From: Strigamia acuminata
Taxonomy: Eukaryota; Arthropoda; Chilopoda; Geophilomorpha; Linotaeniidae
NCBI GenBank assembly: GCA_949358305.1
Contig: OX442317.1
Location: 14,822,491-14,886,490 of the forward strand
DNA: 64,000 nt
Direction: 5' to 3'
Shown: one piece after another, positions 19,708-33,063 of the stretch
How positions within the stretch are numbered: the stretch's first letter is position 1
How the letters are laid out: every line of letters begins with the position of its first letter
Notes under the pieces: generated by a model
What the model saw: the letters and a program-made list of their open reading frames with translations, nothing else
Database searches by the model: none
What the model was told of the DNA's origin: nothing
Made by a program: the position numbers and the translations under genes

Positions 19708-22700
19708 AAGTCAACTGTGATGAGATCAAAAGTCTATTCTCCTAAATCATTGCTTGGATGTTGCTAAAACTTACATTGAAGCCTTCTACTAAGGTTTAAA
19801 CACTATTTCAGAACATTCAGAGACATTGGTTTGTGGTGTTTGTGCTAAGTCAACTGTGATGTCAAATGAGATCAAAAGTTTATTCTTTCAAATTATTGCT
19901 TGGATGTTGCTAACACTTACATTGAAGCCTTCTACTAAGGTTTAAACACTATTTCTAAACATTCAGAGACATTGGTCTTGTGGTGTTTGTGCTAAGTCAA
20001 CTGTGATGAGATCAAAAGTCTATTCTCCCAAATCATTGCTTGGATGTTGCTAAAACTTACATTGAAGCCTTCTACTAAGGTTTAAACACTATTTCAGAAC
20101 ATTCAGAGACATTGGTTTGTGGTGTTTGTGCTAAGTCAACTGTGATGTCAAATGAGATCAAAAGTTTATTCTTTCAAATTATTGCTTGGATGTTGCTAAC
20201 ACTTACATTGAAGCCTTCTACTAAGGTTTAAACACTATTTCTAAACATTCAGAGACATTGGTCTTGTGGTGTTTGTGCTAAGTCAACTGTGACGTCAAAT
20301 GAGATCAAAAGTTTATTCTTTCAAATTATTGCTTGGATGTTGCTAAAACTTACATTGAAGCTTTCTACTAAGGTTTAAACACTATTTCAGAACATTCAGA
20401 GACATTGGTCTTGTGATGTTTGTGCTAAGTCAACTGTGATGAGATCAAAAGTCTATTCTCCCAAATCATTGCTTGGATGTTGCTAAAACTTACATTGAAG
20501 CCTTCTACTAAGGTTTAAACACTATTTCAGAACATTCAGAGACATTGGTTTGTGGTGTTTGTGCTAAGTCAACTGTGATGTCAAATGAGATCAAAAGTTT
20601 ATTCTTTCAAATTATTGCTTGGATGTTGCTAAAACTAACATTGAAGCCTTCTACTAAGGTTTAAACACTATTTCAGAACATTCAGAGACATTGGTCTTGT
20701 GGTGTTTGTGCTAAGTCAACTGTGATGAGATCAAAAGTCTATTTTCCCAAATCATTTCTTGGATGTTGCTAAAACTTACATTAAAGCTTTCTACTAAGGT
20801 TTAAACACTATTTCAGAACATTCAGAGACATTGGTCTTGTGATGTTTGTGCTAAGTCAACTGTGATGAGATCAAAAGTCTATTCTCCCAAATCATTGCTT
20901 GGATGTTGCTAAAACTTACATTAAAGCTTTCTACTAAGGTTTAAACACTATTTCAAAACATTCAGAGACATTGGTCTTGTGATGTTTGTGCTAAGTCAAC
21001 TGTGATGAGATCAAAAGTCTATTCTCCCAAATCATTGCTTGGATGTTGCTAAAACTTACATTAAAGCTTTCTACTAAGGTTTAAACACTATTTCAAAACA
21101 TTCAGAGACATTGGTCTTGTGATGTTTGTGCTAAGTCAACTGTGATGAGATCAAAAGTCTATTCTCCCAAATCATTGCTTAGATGTTGCTAAAACTTACA
21201 TTGAAGCCGTCTACTAAGGTTTAAACACTATTTCAGAACATTTAGAGACATTGGTCTTGTGATGTTTGTGCTAAGTCAACTGTGATGTCAAATGAGATCA
21301 AAAGTTTATTCTTTCAAATCATTGCTTGGATGTTGCTAAAACTTACATTAAAGCCTTCTACTAAGGTTTAAACACTATTTCAGAACATTCAGAGACATTG
21401 GTCTTGTGATGTTTGTGCTAAGTCAACTGTGATGAGATCAAAAGTCTATTCTCCAAAATTATTGCTTAAATGTTGCTAAAACTTACATTGAAGCCTTCTA
21501 CTAAGGTTTAAACACTATTTCAGAACATTCAGACACATTGGTCTTGTGGTGTTTGTGCTAAGTCAACTGTGATGTCAAATGGGATCAAAAGTTTATTCTT
21601 CCAAATCATTGCTTGGATGTTGCTAAAACTTACATTGAAGCCTTCTACTAAGGTTTAAACACTATTTCAGAACATTCAGAGACATTGGTCTTGTGGTGTT
21701 TGTGCTAAGTCAACTGTGATGAGATCAAAAGTCTATTCTCCCAAATCATTGCTTGGATGTTGCTAAAACTTACATTGAAGCCGTCTACTAAGGTTTAAAC
21801 ACTATTTCAGAACATTTAGAGACATTGGTCTTGTGGTGTTTGTGCTAAGTCAACTGTGATGAGATCAAAAGTCTATTCTCCCAAATCATTGCTTGGATGT
21901 TGCTAAAACTTACATTAAAGCTTTTTACTAAGGTTTAAACACTATTTCAAAACATTCAGAGACATTGGTCTTGTGATGTTTGTGCTAAGTCAACTGTGAT
22001 GAGATCAAAAGTCTATTCTCCTAAATCATTGCTTGGATGTTGCTAAAACTTACATTGAAGCCTTCTACTAAGGTTTAAACACTATTTCAGAACATTCAGA
22101 GACATTGGTTTGTGGTGTTTGTGCTAAGTCAACTGTGATGTCAAATGAGATCAAAAGTTTATTCTTTCAAATTATTGCTTGGATGTTGCTAACACTTACA
22201 TTGAAGCCTTCTACTAAGGTTTAAACACTATTTCTAAACATTCAGAGACATTGGTCTTGTGGTGTTTGTGCTAAGTCAACTGTGATGAGATCAAAAGTCT
22301 ATTCTCCCAAATCATTGCTTGGATGTTGCTAAAACTTACATTGAAGCCTTCTACTAAGGTTTAAACACTATTTCAGAACATTCAGAGACATTGGTTTGTG
22401 GTGTTTGTGCTAAGTCAACTGTGATGTCAAATGAGATCAAAAGTTTATTCTTTCAAATTATTGCTTGGATGTTGCTAACACTTACATTGAAGCCTTCTAC
22501 TAAGGTTTAAACACTATTTCTAAACATTCAGAGACATTGGTCTTGTGGTGTTTGTGCTAAGTCAACTGTGACGTCAAATGAGATCAAAAGTTTATTCTTT
22601 CAAATTATTGCTTGGATGTTGCTAAAACTTACATTGAAGCTTTCTACTAAGGTTTAAACACTATTTCAGAACATTCAGAAACATTGGTCTTGTGATGTTT

Positions 22701-25700
22701 GTGCTAAGTCAACTGTGATGTCAAATGGGATCAAAAGTTTATTCTTCCAAATCATTGCTTGGATGTTGCTAAAACTTACATTAAAGCTTTCTACTAAGGT
22801 TTAAACACTATTTCAAAACATTCAGAGACATTGGTCTTGTGATGTTTGTGCTAAGTCAACTGTGATGAGATCAAAAGTCTATTCTCCCAAATTATTGCTT
22901 GGATGTTGCTAAAACTTACATTAAAGCTTTCTACTAAGGTTTAAACACTATTTCAAAACATTCAGAGACATTGGTCTTGTGATGTTTGTGCTAAGTCAAC
23001 TGTGATGAGATCAAAAGTCTATTCTCCAAAATCATTGCTTGGATGTTGCTAAAACTTACATTGAAGCCTTCTACTAAGGTTTAAACACTATTTCAGAACA
23101 TTCAGACACATTGGTCTTGTGGTGTTTGTGCTAAGTCAACTGTGACGTCAAATGAGATCAAAAGTTTATTCTTTCAAATTATTGCTTGGATGTTGCTAAA
23201 ACTTACATTGAAGCTTTCTACTAAGATTTAAACACTATTTCAGAACATTCAGAAACATTGGTCTTGTGATGTTTGTGCTAAGTCAACTGTGATGTCAAAT
23301 GGGATCAAAAGTTTATTCTTCCAAATCATTGCTTGGATGTTGCTAAAACTTACATTGAAGCCTTCTACTAAGGTTTAAACACTATTTCAGAACATTCAGA
23401 GACATTGGTCTTGTGATGTTTGTGCTAAGTCAACTGTGATGTCAAATGAGATCAAAAGTTTATTCTTTCAAATCATTGCTTGGATGTTGCTAAAACTTAC
23501 ATTAAAGCTTTCTACTAAAGTTTAAACACTATTTCAGAACATTCAGAGACATTGGTCTTGTGGTGTTTGTGCTAAGTCAACTGTGATGAGATCAAAAGTC
23601 TATTCTCCCAAATCATTGCTTAGATGTTGCTAAAACTTACATTGAAGCCGTCTACTAAGGTTTAAACACTATTTCAGAACATTTAGAGACATTGGTCTTG
23701 TGGTGTTTGTGCTAGGTCAACTGTGATGAGATCAAAAGTCTATTTTCCCAAATCATTTCTTGGATGTTGCTAAAACTTACATTAAAGCTTTCTACTAAGG
23801 TTTAAACACTATTTCAAAACATTCAGAGACATTGGTCTTGTGATGTTTGTGCTAAGTCAACTGTGATGAGATCAAAAGTCTATTCTCCTAAATCATTGCT
23901 TGGATGTTGCTAAAACTTACATTAAAGCTTTCTACTAAGGTTTAAACACTATTTCAAAACATTCAGAGACATTGGTCTTGTGATGTTTGTGCTAAGTCAA
24001 CTGTGATGAGATCAAAAGTCTATTCTCCAAAATCATTGCTTGGATGTTGCTAAAACTTACATTGAAGCCTTCTACTAAGGTTTAAACACTATTTCAGAAC
24101 ATTCAGACACATTGGTCTTGTGGTGTTTGTGCTAAGTCAACTGTGACGTCAAATGAGATCAAAAGTTTATTCTTTCAAATTATTGCTTGGATGTTGCTAA
24201 AACTTACATTGAAGCTTTCTACTAAGATTTAAACACTATTTCAGAACATTCAGAAACATTGGTCTTGTGATGTTTGTGCTAAGTCAACTGTGATGTCAAA
24301 TGGGATCAAAAGTTTATTCTTCCAAATCATTGCTTGGATGTTGCTAAAACTTACATTGAAGCCTTCTACTAAGGTTTAAACACTATTTCAGAACATTCAG
24401 AGACATTGGTCTTGTGATGTTTGTGCTAAGTCAACTGTGATGTCAAATGAGATCAAAAGTTTATTCTTTCAAATCATTGCTTGGATGTTGCTAAAACTTA
24501 CATTAAAGCTTTCTACTAAAGTTTAAACACTATTTCAGAACATTCAGAGACATTGGTCTTGTGGTGTTTGTGCTAAGTCAACTGTGATGAGATCAAAAGT
24601 CTATTCTCCCAAATCATTGCTTAGATGTTGCTAAAACTTACATTGAAGCCGTCTACTAAGGTTTAAACACTATTTCAGAACATTTAGAGACATTGGTCTT
24701 GTGGTGTTTGTGCTAGGTCAACTGTGATGAGATCAAAAGTCTATTTTCCCAAATCATTTCTTGGATGTTGCTAAAACTTACATTAAAGCTTTCTACTAAG
24801 GTTTAAACACTATTTCAAAACATTCAGAGACATTGGTCTTGTGATGTTTGTGCTAAGTCAACTGTGATGAGATCAAAAGTCTATTCTCCTAAATCATTGC
24901 TTGGATGTTGCTAAAACTTACATTAAAGCTTTCTACTAAGGTTTAAACACTATTTCAAAACATTCAGAGACATTGGTCTTGTGATGTTTGTGCTAAGTCA
25001 ACTGTGATGTCAAATGGGATCAAAAGTTTATTCTTCCAAATCATTGTTTGGATGTTGCTAAAACTTACATTGAAGCCTTCTACTAAGGTTTAAACACTAT
25101 TTCAGAACATTCAGAGACATTGGTCTTGTGATGTTTGTGCTAAGTCAACTGTGATGTCAAATGAGATCAAAAGTTTATTCTTTCAAATTACTGCTTGGAT
25201 GTTGCTAACACTTACATTGAAGCCTTCTACTAAGGTTTAAACACTATTTCTAAACATTCAGAGACATTGGTCTTGTGGTGTTTGTGCTAAGTCAACTGTG
25301 ACGTCAAATGAGATCAAAAGTTTATTCTTTCAAATTATTGCTTGGATGTTGCTAAAACTTACATTGAAGCTTTCTACTAAGGTTTAAACACTATTTCAGA
25401 ACATTCAGAGACATTGGTCTTGTGATGTTTGTGCTAAGTCAACTGTGATGAGATCAAAAGTCTATTCTCCAAAATCATTGCTTGGATGTTGCTAAAACTT
25501 ACATTGAAGCCTTCTACTAAGGTTTAAACACTATTTCAGAACATTCAGACACATTGGTCTTGTGGTGTTTGTGCTAAGTCAACTGTGACGTCAAATGAGA
25601 TCAAAAGTTTATTCTTTCAAATTATTGCTTGGATGTTGCTAAAACTTACATTGAAGCTTTCTACTAAGGTTTAAACACTATTTCAGAACATTCAGAAACA

Positions 25701-28700
25701 TTGGTCTTGTGATGTTTGTGCTAAGTCAACTGTGATGTCAAATGGGATCAAAAGTTTATTCTTCCAAATCATTGCTTGGATGTTGCTAAAACTTACATTG
25801 AAGCCTTCTACTAAGGTTTAAACACTATTTCAGAACATTCAGAGACATTGGTCTTGTGATGTTTGTGCTAAGTCAACTGTGATGTCAAATGAGATCAAAA
25901 GTTTATTCTTTCAAATCATTGCTTGGATGTTGCTAAAACTTACATTAAAGCTTTCTACTAAAGTTTAAACACTATTTCAGAACATTCAGAGACATTGGTC
26001 TTGTGGTGTTTGTGCTAAGTCAACTGTGATGAGATCAAAAGTCTATTCTCCCAAATCATTGCTTAGATGTTGCTAAAACTTACATTGAAGCCGTCTACTA
26101 AGGTTTAAACACTATTTCAAAACATTCAGAGACATTGGTCTTGTGATGTTTGTGCTAAGTCAACTGTGATGAGATCAAAAGTCTATTCTCCCAAATCATT
26201 GCTTGGATGTTGCTAAAACTTACATTGAAGCCTTCTACTAAGGTTTAAACACTATTTCAGAACATTCAGAGACATTGGTTTGTGGTGTTTGTGCTAAGTC
26301 AACTGTGATGTCAAATGAGATCAAAAGTTTATTCTTTCAAATTATTGCTTGGATGTTGCTAACACTTACATTGAAGCCTTCTACTAAGGTTTAAATACTA
26401 TTTCTAAACATTCAGAGACATTGGTCTTGTGGTGTTTGTGCTAAGTCAACTGTGATGTCAAATGAGATCAAAAGTTTATTCTTTCAAATTATTGCTTGGA
26501 TGTTGCTAAAACTAACATTGAAGCCTTCTACTAAGGTTTAAACACTATTTCAGAACATTCAGAGACATTGGTCTTGTGGTGTTTGTGCTAAGTCAACTGT
26601 GATGAGATCAAAAGTCTATTTTCCCAAATCATTTCTTGGATGTTGCTAAAACTTACATTAAAGCTTTCTACTAAGGTTTAAACACTATTTCAGAACATTC
26701 AGAGACATTGGTCTTGTGATGTTTGTGCTAAGTCAACTGTGATGAGATCAAAAGTCTATTCTCCCAAATCATTGCTTGGATGTTGCTAAAACTTACATTA
26801 AAGCTTTCTACTAAGGTTTAAACACTATTTCAAAACATTCAGAGACATTGGTCTTGTGATGTTTGTGCTAAGTCAACTGTGATGAGATCAAAAGTCTATT
26901 CTCCCAAATCATTGCTTGGATGTTGCTAAAACTTACATTAAAGCTTTCTACTAAGGTTTAAACACTATTTCAAAACATTCAGAGACATTGGTCTTGTGAT
27001 GTTTGTGCTAAGTCAACTGTGATGAGATCAAAAGTCTATTCTCCCAAATCATTGCTTAGATGTTGCTAAAACTTACATTGAAGCCGTCTACTAAGGTTTA
27101 AACACTATTTCAGAACATTTAGAGACATTGGTCTTGTGATGTTTGTGCTAAGTCAACTGTGATGTCAAATGAGATCAAAAGTTTATTCTTTCAAATCATT
27201 GCTTGGATGTTGCTAAAACTTACATTAAAGCCTTCTACTAAGGTTTAAACACTATTTCAGAACATTCAGAGACATTGGTCTTGTGATGTTTGTGCTAAGT
27301 CAACTGTGATGAGATCAAAAGTCTATTCTCCAAAATTATTGCTTAAATGTTGCTAAAACTTACATTGAAGCCTTCTACTAAGGTTTAAACACTATTTCAG
27401 AACATTCAGACACATTGGTCTTGTGGTGTTTGTGCTAAGTCAACTGTGATGTCAAATGGGATCAAAAGTTTATTCTTCCAAATCATTGCTTGGATGTTGC
27501 TAAAACTTACATTGAAGCCTTCTACTAAGGTTTAAACACTATTTCAGAACATTCAGAGACATTGGTCTTGTGGTGTTTGTGCTAAGTCAACTGTGATGAG
27601 ATCAAAAGTCTATTCTCCCAAATCATTGCTTGGATGTTGCTAAAACTTACATTGAAGCCGTCTACTAAGGTTTAAACACTATTTCAGAACATTTAGAGAC
27701 ATTGGTCTTGTGGTGTTTGTGCTAAGTCAACTGTGATGAGATCAAAAGTCTATTCTCCCAAATCATTGCTTGGATGTTGCTAAAACTTACATTAAAGCTT
27801 TTTACTAAGGTTTAAACACTATTTCAAAACATTCAGAGACATTGGTCTTGTGATGTTTGTGCTAAGTCAACTGTGATGAGATCAAAAGTCTATTCTCCTA
27901 AATCATTGCTTGGATGTTGCTAAAACTTACATTGAAGCCTTCTACTAAGGTTTAAACACTATTTCAGAACATTCAGAGACATTGGTTTGTGGTGTTTGTG
28001 CTAAGTCAACTGTGATGTCAAATGAGATCAAAAGTTTATTCTTTCAAATTATTGCTTGGATGTTGCTAACACTTACATTGAAGCCTTCTACTAAGGTTTA
28101 AACACTATTTCTAAACATTCAGAGACATTGGTCTTGTGGTGTTTGTGCTAAGTCAACTGTGATGAGATCAAAAGTCTATTCTCCCAAATCATTGCTTGGA
28201 TGTTGCTAAAACTTACATTGAAGCCTTCTACTAAGGTTTAAACACTATTTCAGAACATTCAGAGACATTGGTTTGTGGTGTTTGTGCTAAGTCAACTGTG
28301 ATGTCAAATGAGATCAAAAGTTTATTCTTTCAAATTATTGCTTGGATGTTGCTAACACTTACATTGAAGCCTTCTACTAAGGTTTAAACACTATTTCTAA
28401 ACATTCAGAGACATTGGTCTTGTGGTGTTTGTGCTAAGTCAACTGTGACGTCAAATGAGATCAAAAGTTTATTCTTTCAAATTATTGCTTGGATGTTGCT
28501 AAAACTTACATTGAAGCTTTCTACTAAGGTTTAAACACTATTTCAGAACATTCAGAAACATTGGTCTTGTGATGTTTGTGCTAAGTCAACTGTGATGTCA
28601 AATGGGATCAAAAGTTTATTCTTCCAAATCATTGCTTGGATGTTGCTAAAACTTACATTAAAGCTTTCTACTAAGGTTTAAACACTATTTCAAAACATTC

Positions 28701-31492
28701 AGAGACATTGGTCTTGTGATGTTTGTGCTAAGTCAACTGTGATGAGATCAAAAGTCTATTCTCCCAAATTATTGCTTGGATGTTGCTAAAACTTACATTA
28801 AAGCTTTCTACTAAGGTTTAAACACTATTTCAAAACATTCAGAGACATTGGTCTTGTGATGTTTGTGCTAAGTCAACTGTGATGAGATCAAAAGTCTATT
28901 CTCCAAAATCATTGCTTGGATGTTGCTAAAACTTACATTGAAGCCTTCTACTAAGGTTTAAACACTATTTCAGAACATTCAGACACATTGGTCTTGTGGT
29001 GTTTGTGCTAAGTCAACTGTGACGTCAAATGAGATCAAAAGTTTATTCTTTCAAATTATTGCTTGGATGTTGCTAAAACTTACATTGAAGCTTTCTACTA
29101 AGATTTAAACACTATTTCAGAACATTCAGAAACATTGGTCTTGTGATGTTTGTGCTAAGTCAACTGTGATGTCAAATGGGATCAAAAGTTTATTCTTCCA
29201 AATCATTGCTTGGATGTTGCTAAAACTTACATTGAAGCCTTCTACTAAGGTTTAAACACTATTTCAGAACATTCAGAGACATTGGTCTTGTGATGTTTGT
29301 GCTAAGTCAACTGTGATGTCAAATGAGATCAAAAGTTTATTCTTTCAAATCATTGCTTGGATGTTGCTAAAACTTACATTAAAGCTTTCTACTAAAGTTT
29401 AAACACTATTTCAGAACATTCAGAGACATTGGTCTTGTGGTGTTTGTGCTAAGTCAACTGTGATGAGATCAAAAGTCTATTCTCCCAAATCATTGCTTAG
29501 ATGTTGCTAAAACTTACATTGAAGCCGTCTACTAAGGTTTAAACACTATTTCAGAACATTTAGAGACATTGGTCTTGTGGTGTTTGTGCTAGGTCAACTG
29601 TGATGAGATCAAAAGTCTATTTTCCCAAATCATTTCTTGGATGTTGCTAAAACTTACATTAAAGCTTTCTACTAAGGTTTAAACACTATTTCAAAACATT
29701 CAGAGACATTGGTCTTGTGATGTTTGTGCTAAGTCAACTGTGATGAGATCAAAAGTCTATTCTCCTAAATCATTGCTTGGATGTTGCTAAAACTTACATT
29801 AAAGCTTTCTACTAAGGTTTAAACACTATTTCAAAACATTCAGAGACATTGGTCTTGTGATGTTTGTGCTAAGTCAACTGTGATGTCAAATGGGATCAAA
29901 AGTTTATTCTTCCAAATCATTGTTTGGATGTTGCTAAAACTTACATTGAAGCCTTCTACTAAGGTTTAAACACTATTTCAGAACATTCAGAGACATTGGT
30001 CTTGTGATGTTTGTGCTAAGTCAACTGTGATGTCAAATGAGATCAAAAGTTTATTCTTTCAAATTACTGCTTGGATGTTGCTAACACTTACATTGAAGCC
30101 TTCTACTAAGGTTTAAACACTATTTCTAAACATTCAGAGACATTGGTCTTGTGGTGTTTGTGCTAAGTCAACTGTGACGTCAAATGAGATCAAAAGTTTA
30201 TTCTTTCAAATTATTGCTTGGATGTTGCTAAAACTTACATTGAAGCTTTCTACTAAGGTTTAAACACTATTTCAGAACATTCAGAGACATTGGTCTTGTG
30301 ATGTTTGTGCTAAGTCAACTGTGATGAGATCAAAAGTCTATTCTCCAAAATCATTGCTTGGATGTTGCTAAAACTTACATTGAAGCCTTCTACTAAGGTT
30401 TAAACACTATTTCAGAACATTCAGACACATTGGTCTTGTGGTGTTTGTGCTAAGTCAACTGTGACGTCAAATGAGATCAAAAGTTTATTCTTTCAAATTA
30501 TTGCTTGGATGTTGCTAAAACTTACATTGAAGCTTTCTACTAAGGTTTAAACACTATTTCAGAACATTCAGAAACATTGGTCTTGTGATGTTTGTGCTAA
30601 GTCAACTGTGATGTCAAATGGGATCAAAAGTTTATTCTTCCAAATCATTGCTTGGATGTTGCTAAAACTTACATTGAAGCCTTCTACTAAGGTTTAAACA
30701 CTATTTCAGAACATTCAGAGACATTGGTCTTGTGATGTTTGTGCTAAGTCAACTGTGATGTCAAATGAGATCAAAAGTTTATTCTTTCAAATCATTGCTT
30801 GGATGTTGCTAAAACTTACATTAAAGCTTTCTACTAAAGTTTAAACACTATTTCAGAACATTCAGAGACATTGGTCTTGTGGTGTTTGTGCTAAGTCAAC
30901 TGTGATGAGATCAAAAGTCTATTCTCCCAAATCATTGCTTAGATGTTGCTAAAACTTACATTGAAGCCGTCTACTAAGGTTTAAACACTATTTCAAAACA
31001 TTCAGAGACATTGGTCTTGTGATGTTTGTGCTAAGTCAACTGTGATGAGATCAAAAGTCTATTCTCCCAAATCATTGCTTGGATGTTGCTAAAACTTACA
31101 TTGAAGCCTTCTACTAAGGTTTAAACACTATTTCAGAACATTCAGAGACATTGGTTTGTGGTGTTTGTGCTAAGTCAACTGTGATGTCAAATGAGATCAA
31201 AAGTTTATTCTTTCAAATTATTGCTTGGATGTTGCTAACACTTACATTGAAGCCTTCTACTAAGGTTTAAATACTATTTCTAAACATTCAGAGACATTGG
31301 TCTTGTGGTGTTTGTGCTAAGTCAACTGTGATGTCAAATGAGATCAAAAGTTTATTCTTTCAAATTATTGCTTGGATGTTGCTAAAACTAACATTGAAGC
31401 CTTCTACTAAGGTTTAAACACTATTTCAGAACATTCAGAGACATTGGTCTTGTGGTGTTTGTGCTAAGTCAACTGTGATGAGATCAAAAGTC
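19708..31492 (+). repeat. Satellite array, block 2
   Basis: About 83 monomers of the same 140/147-bp satellite, in the same orientation as block 1. Long-range copies are visible: the diagnostic monomer with GCTTTTTACTAAGG recurs at 21920 and 27797 (5877 bp apart), and the rare ATTGTTTGG variant at 25046 and 29922 (4876 bp apart). The 1001-bp difference equals a seven-monomer segment duplicated near 23.2-24.2 kb (the CTAAGATTTAA variant at 23221 and 24222). It ends where the BEL/Pao element is inserted and resumes in phase at 40753. Confidence 0.95.
31489..31492. repeat. Target-site duplication AGTC of the BEL/Pao element, left copy
   Basis: The left flank ends ATCAAAAGTC and the right flank begins AGTCTATTTTCCC (right copy 40753-40756). 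Uninterrupted monomers elsewhere read AAAAGTCTATTTTCCC, so AGTC was duplicated on insertion. Confidence 0.9.
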
Positions 31493-33003
31493 TGTTGCGG
31501 TCGGTCAACACGAATATAGAAGAAATGGGCATTTGCGGTTTGAAATTCCCGCCACTATGATTTGATGATCGTATAGAAATGTACGTACATAAACCGTGCT
31601 GGAAACCACAATATTCACTCCCGAATCCATTGTTGCACGAGGAGAAAGCATTAGAGAGCACTGTTGCAAGGTATCCCAGTGCTTGTTTATCCATAAGCCA
31701 GCGGGGAAATGGTTTTACTACTCCCGACACATTGGAAAAGATGGCGGAAATAATGTTAAACACGAGCTAAAATTCAACAACTTCTTTAATGAACGGTTAG
31801 ATGATAACTGAATAAAATACACGAATGTAATTGGCCCTCAAGGGAGCCGCACATGCGCAATACCGAAAATGGCACGCGCCGAGCCGATTAGCGGCGAAAT
31901 ACAGACACAAAATTCTCCGTTGTCATGGCAACGGAGGAAAAAGAAATACAGGCAAAGTTGACAAATTGTGAAATTAGCACGGATTACAGTTTGTAATATA
32001 TCAAAATGACCGCAAGAATGCAGTGAATAAAAAAGCTAATCATAACAATTCGATTCAATAAGTAAAACAATGAAAACGAAGCACAAAACAATGATCGTGT
32101 AGCAGACGATCGCGATAGCCAATCACAAGCAAGTACGATGACGTAACCGTAAGATTTGAATTTAAAATGGCTTTAAAACACAAAATAACATAAGAATGCA
32201 GGTTAAAAAACATCGTAATGGAAAAGTATAATCAATTCAATCAATATACATCGCAAACAAATTGAAATAAAAACGAATTACCGATAAATTCCAACATGGC
32301 GGCCTCGAACGTCATATTGGCGGTAAAACCAGTACATTTGAAATTAGATACACAGAATGTTAATAAAAACCACATAGGAATGTTAAATAAAATTAGGAAA
32401 TGTTATTTCCTGCACAAAATCACACTATTTATTCAACACAACACTTTGAAATAGATCGTAAGCCGCACGAACCGAACATTATCGGCCGCGCCCATGCGGT
32501 GGCCGACAACGAACGTTCGCACTGACGAAACGAAAACACTTGGGCAAATAAAAAGCACACCAGTAGAAAGAGCGTACTTAAATTAGTAGAAAACAACATC
32601 AAATCGAATTCTTAACAATTCGGAAAGGTAAAAACGAAACGTTAGAAGTTCAATCGCAACGAAACTAGTAAATGAAAAGTGACGTCACGCGTGTAGCGCA
32701 ACTGAACTGCACTTCGACGAATGTACTTAAAATTGCCGAAAATCATGAAAATGCATAAGAAATCAATGAGATATGACACAAAGCATAGAAAACACTTGAA
32801 AATAACAGTAAATAAAAATGCAATATCAACACAAAAGACACTAAAATTACTGAAAACACTAGAAAATGTTTTAATAAGATAAAACCTGAAAAGCAATAAA
32901 TGAAAATATTAGGCAAAAACTCAATTACACTATGAATATTTATTATGACATAAAACACAGTAATAAATGCAATTTCCAAAATATTTCCACGTTGTTTGCA
33001 ACA
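31493..33003 (-). repeat. 3' LTR of the BEL/Pao element
   Basis: 1511 bp with terminal inverted repeat TGTTGC...GCAACA. It contains a TGACGTCA motif at 32680-32687 and, near its sense 3' end, TGATCGTATAG on the plus strand. Frames within it are copies of those in the other LTR and do not look coding. Confidence 0.95.
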
Positions 33004-33063
33004 ACGAATTGCCGGCGAAAGGACAGAGAAGGAGAACCACACAAAAAATTCACAAAAGAAGAA
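33004..33063 (-). other. Region before the 3' LTR of the BEL/Pao element, no polypurine tract
   Basis: The 60 bp between stop codon and 3' LTR are pyrimidine-rich on the sense strand (TTCTCCTTCTCTGTCC) and end GCCGGCAATTCGT at the LTR. The purine-rich tract that normally primes plus-strand DNA here is absent. The second element has the same arrangement (63550-63607). Confidence 0.6.

Noticed and set aside
32642-33042. Hydrophobic minus frames of 84-99 codons in the BEL LTR (also at 40391-40728), as an envelope remnant
   Set aside because: They arise from A-rich LTR sequence read in reverse, recur in both LTRs, and have no signal peptide, cysteine pattern or glycosylation pattern of an envelope protein.
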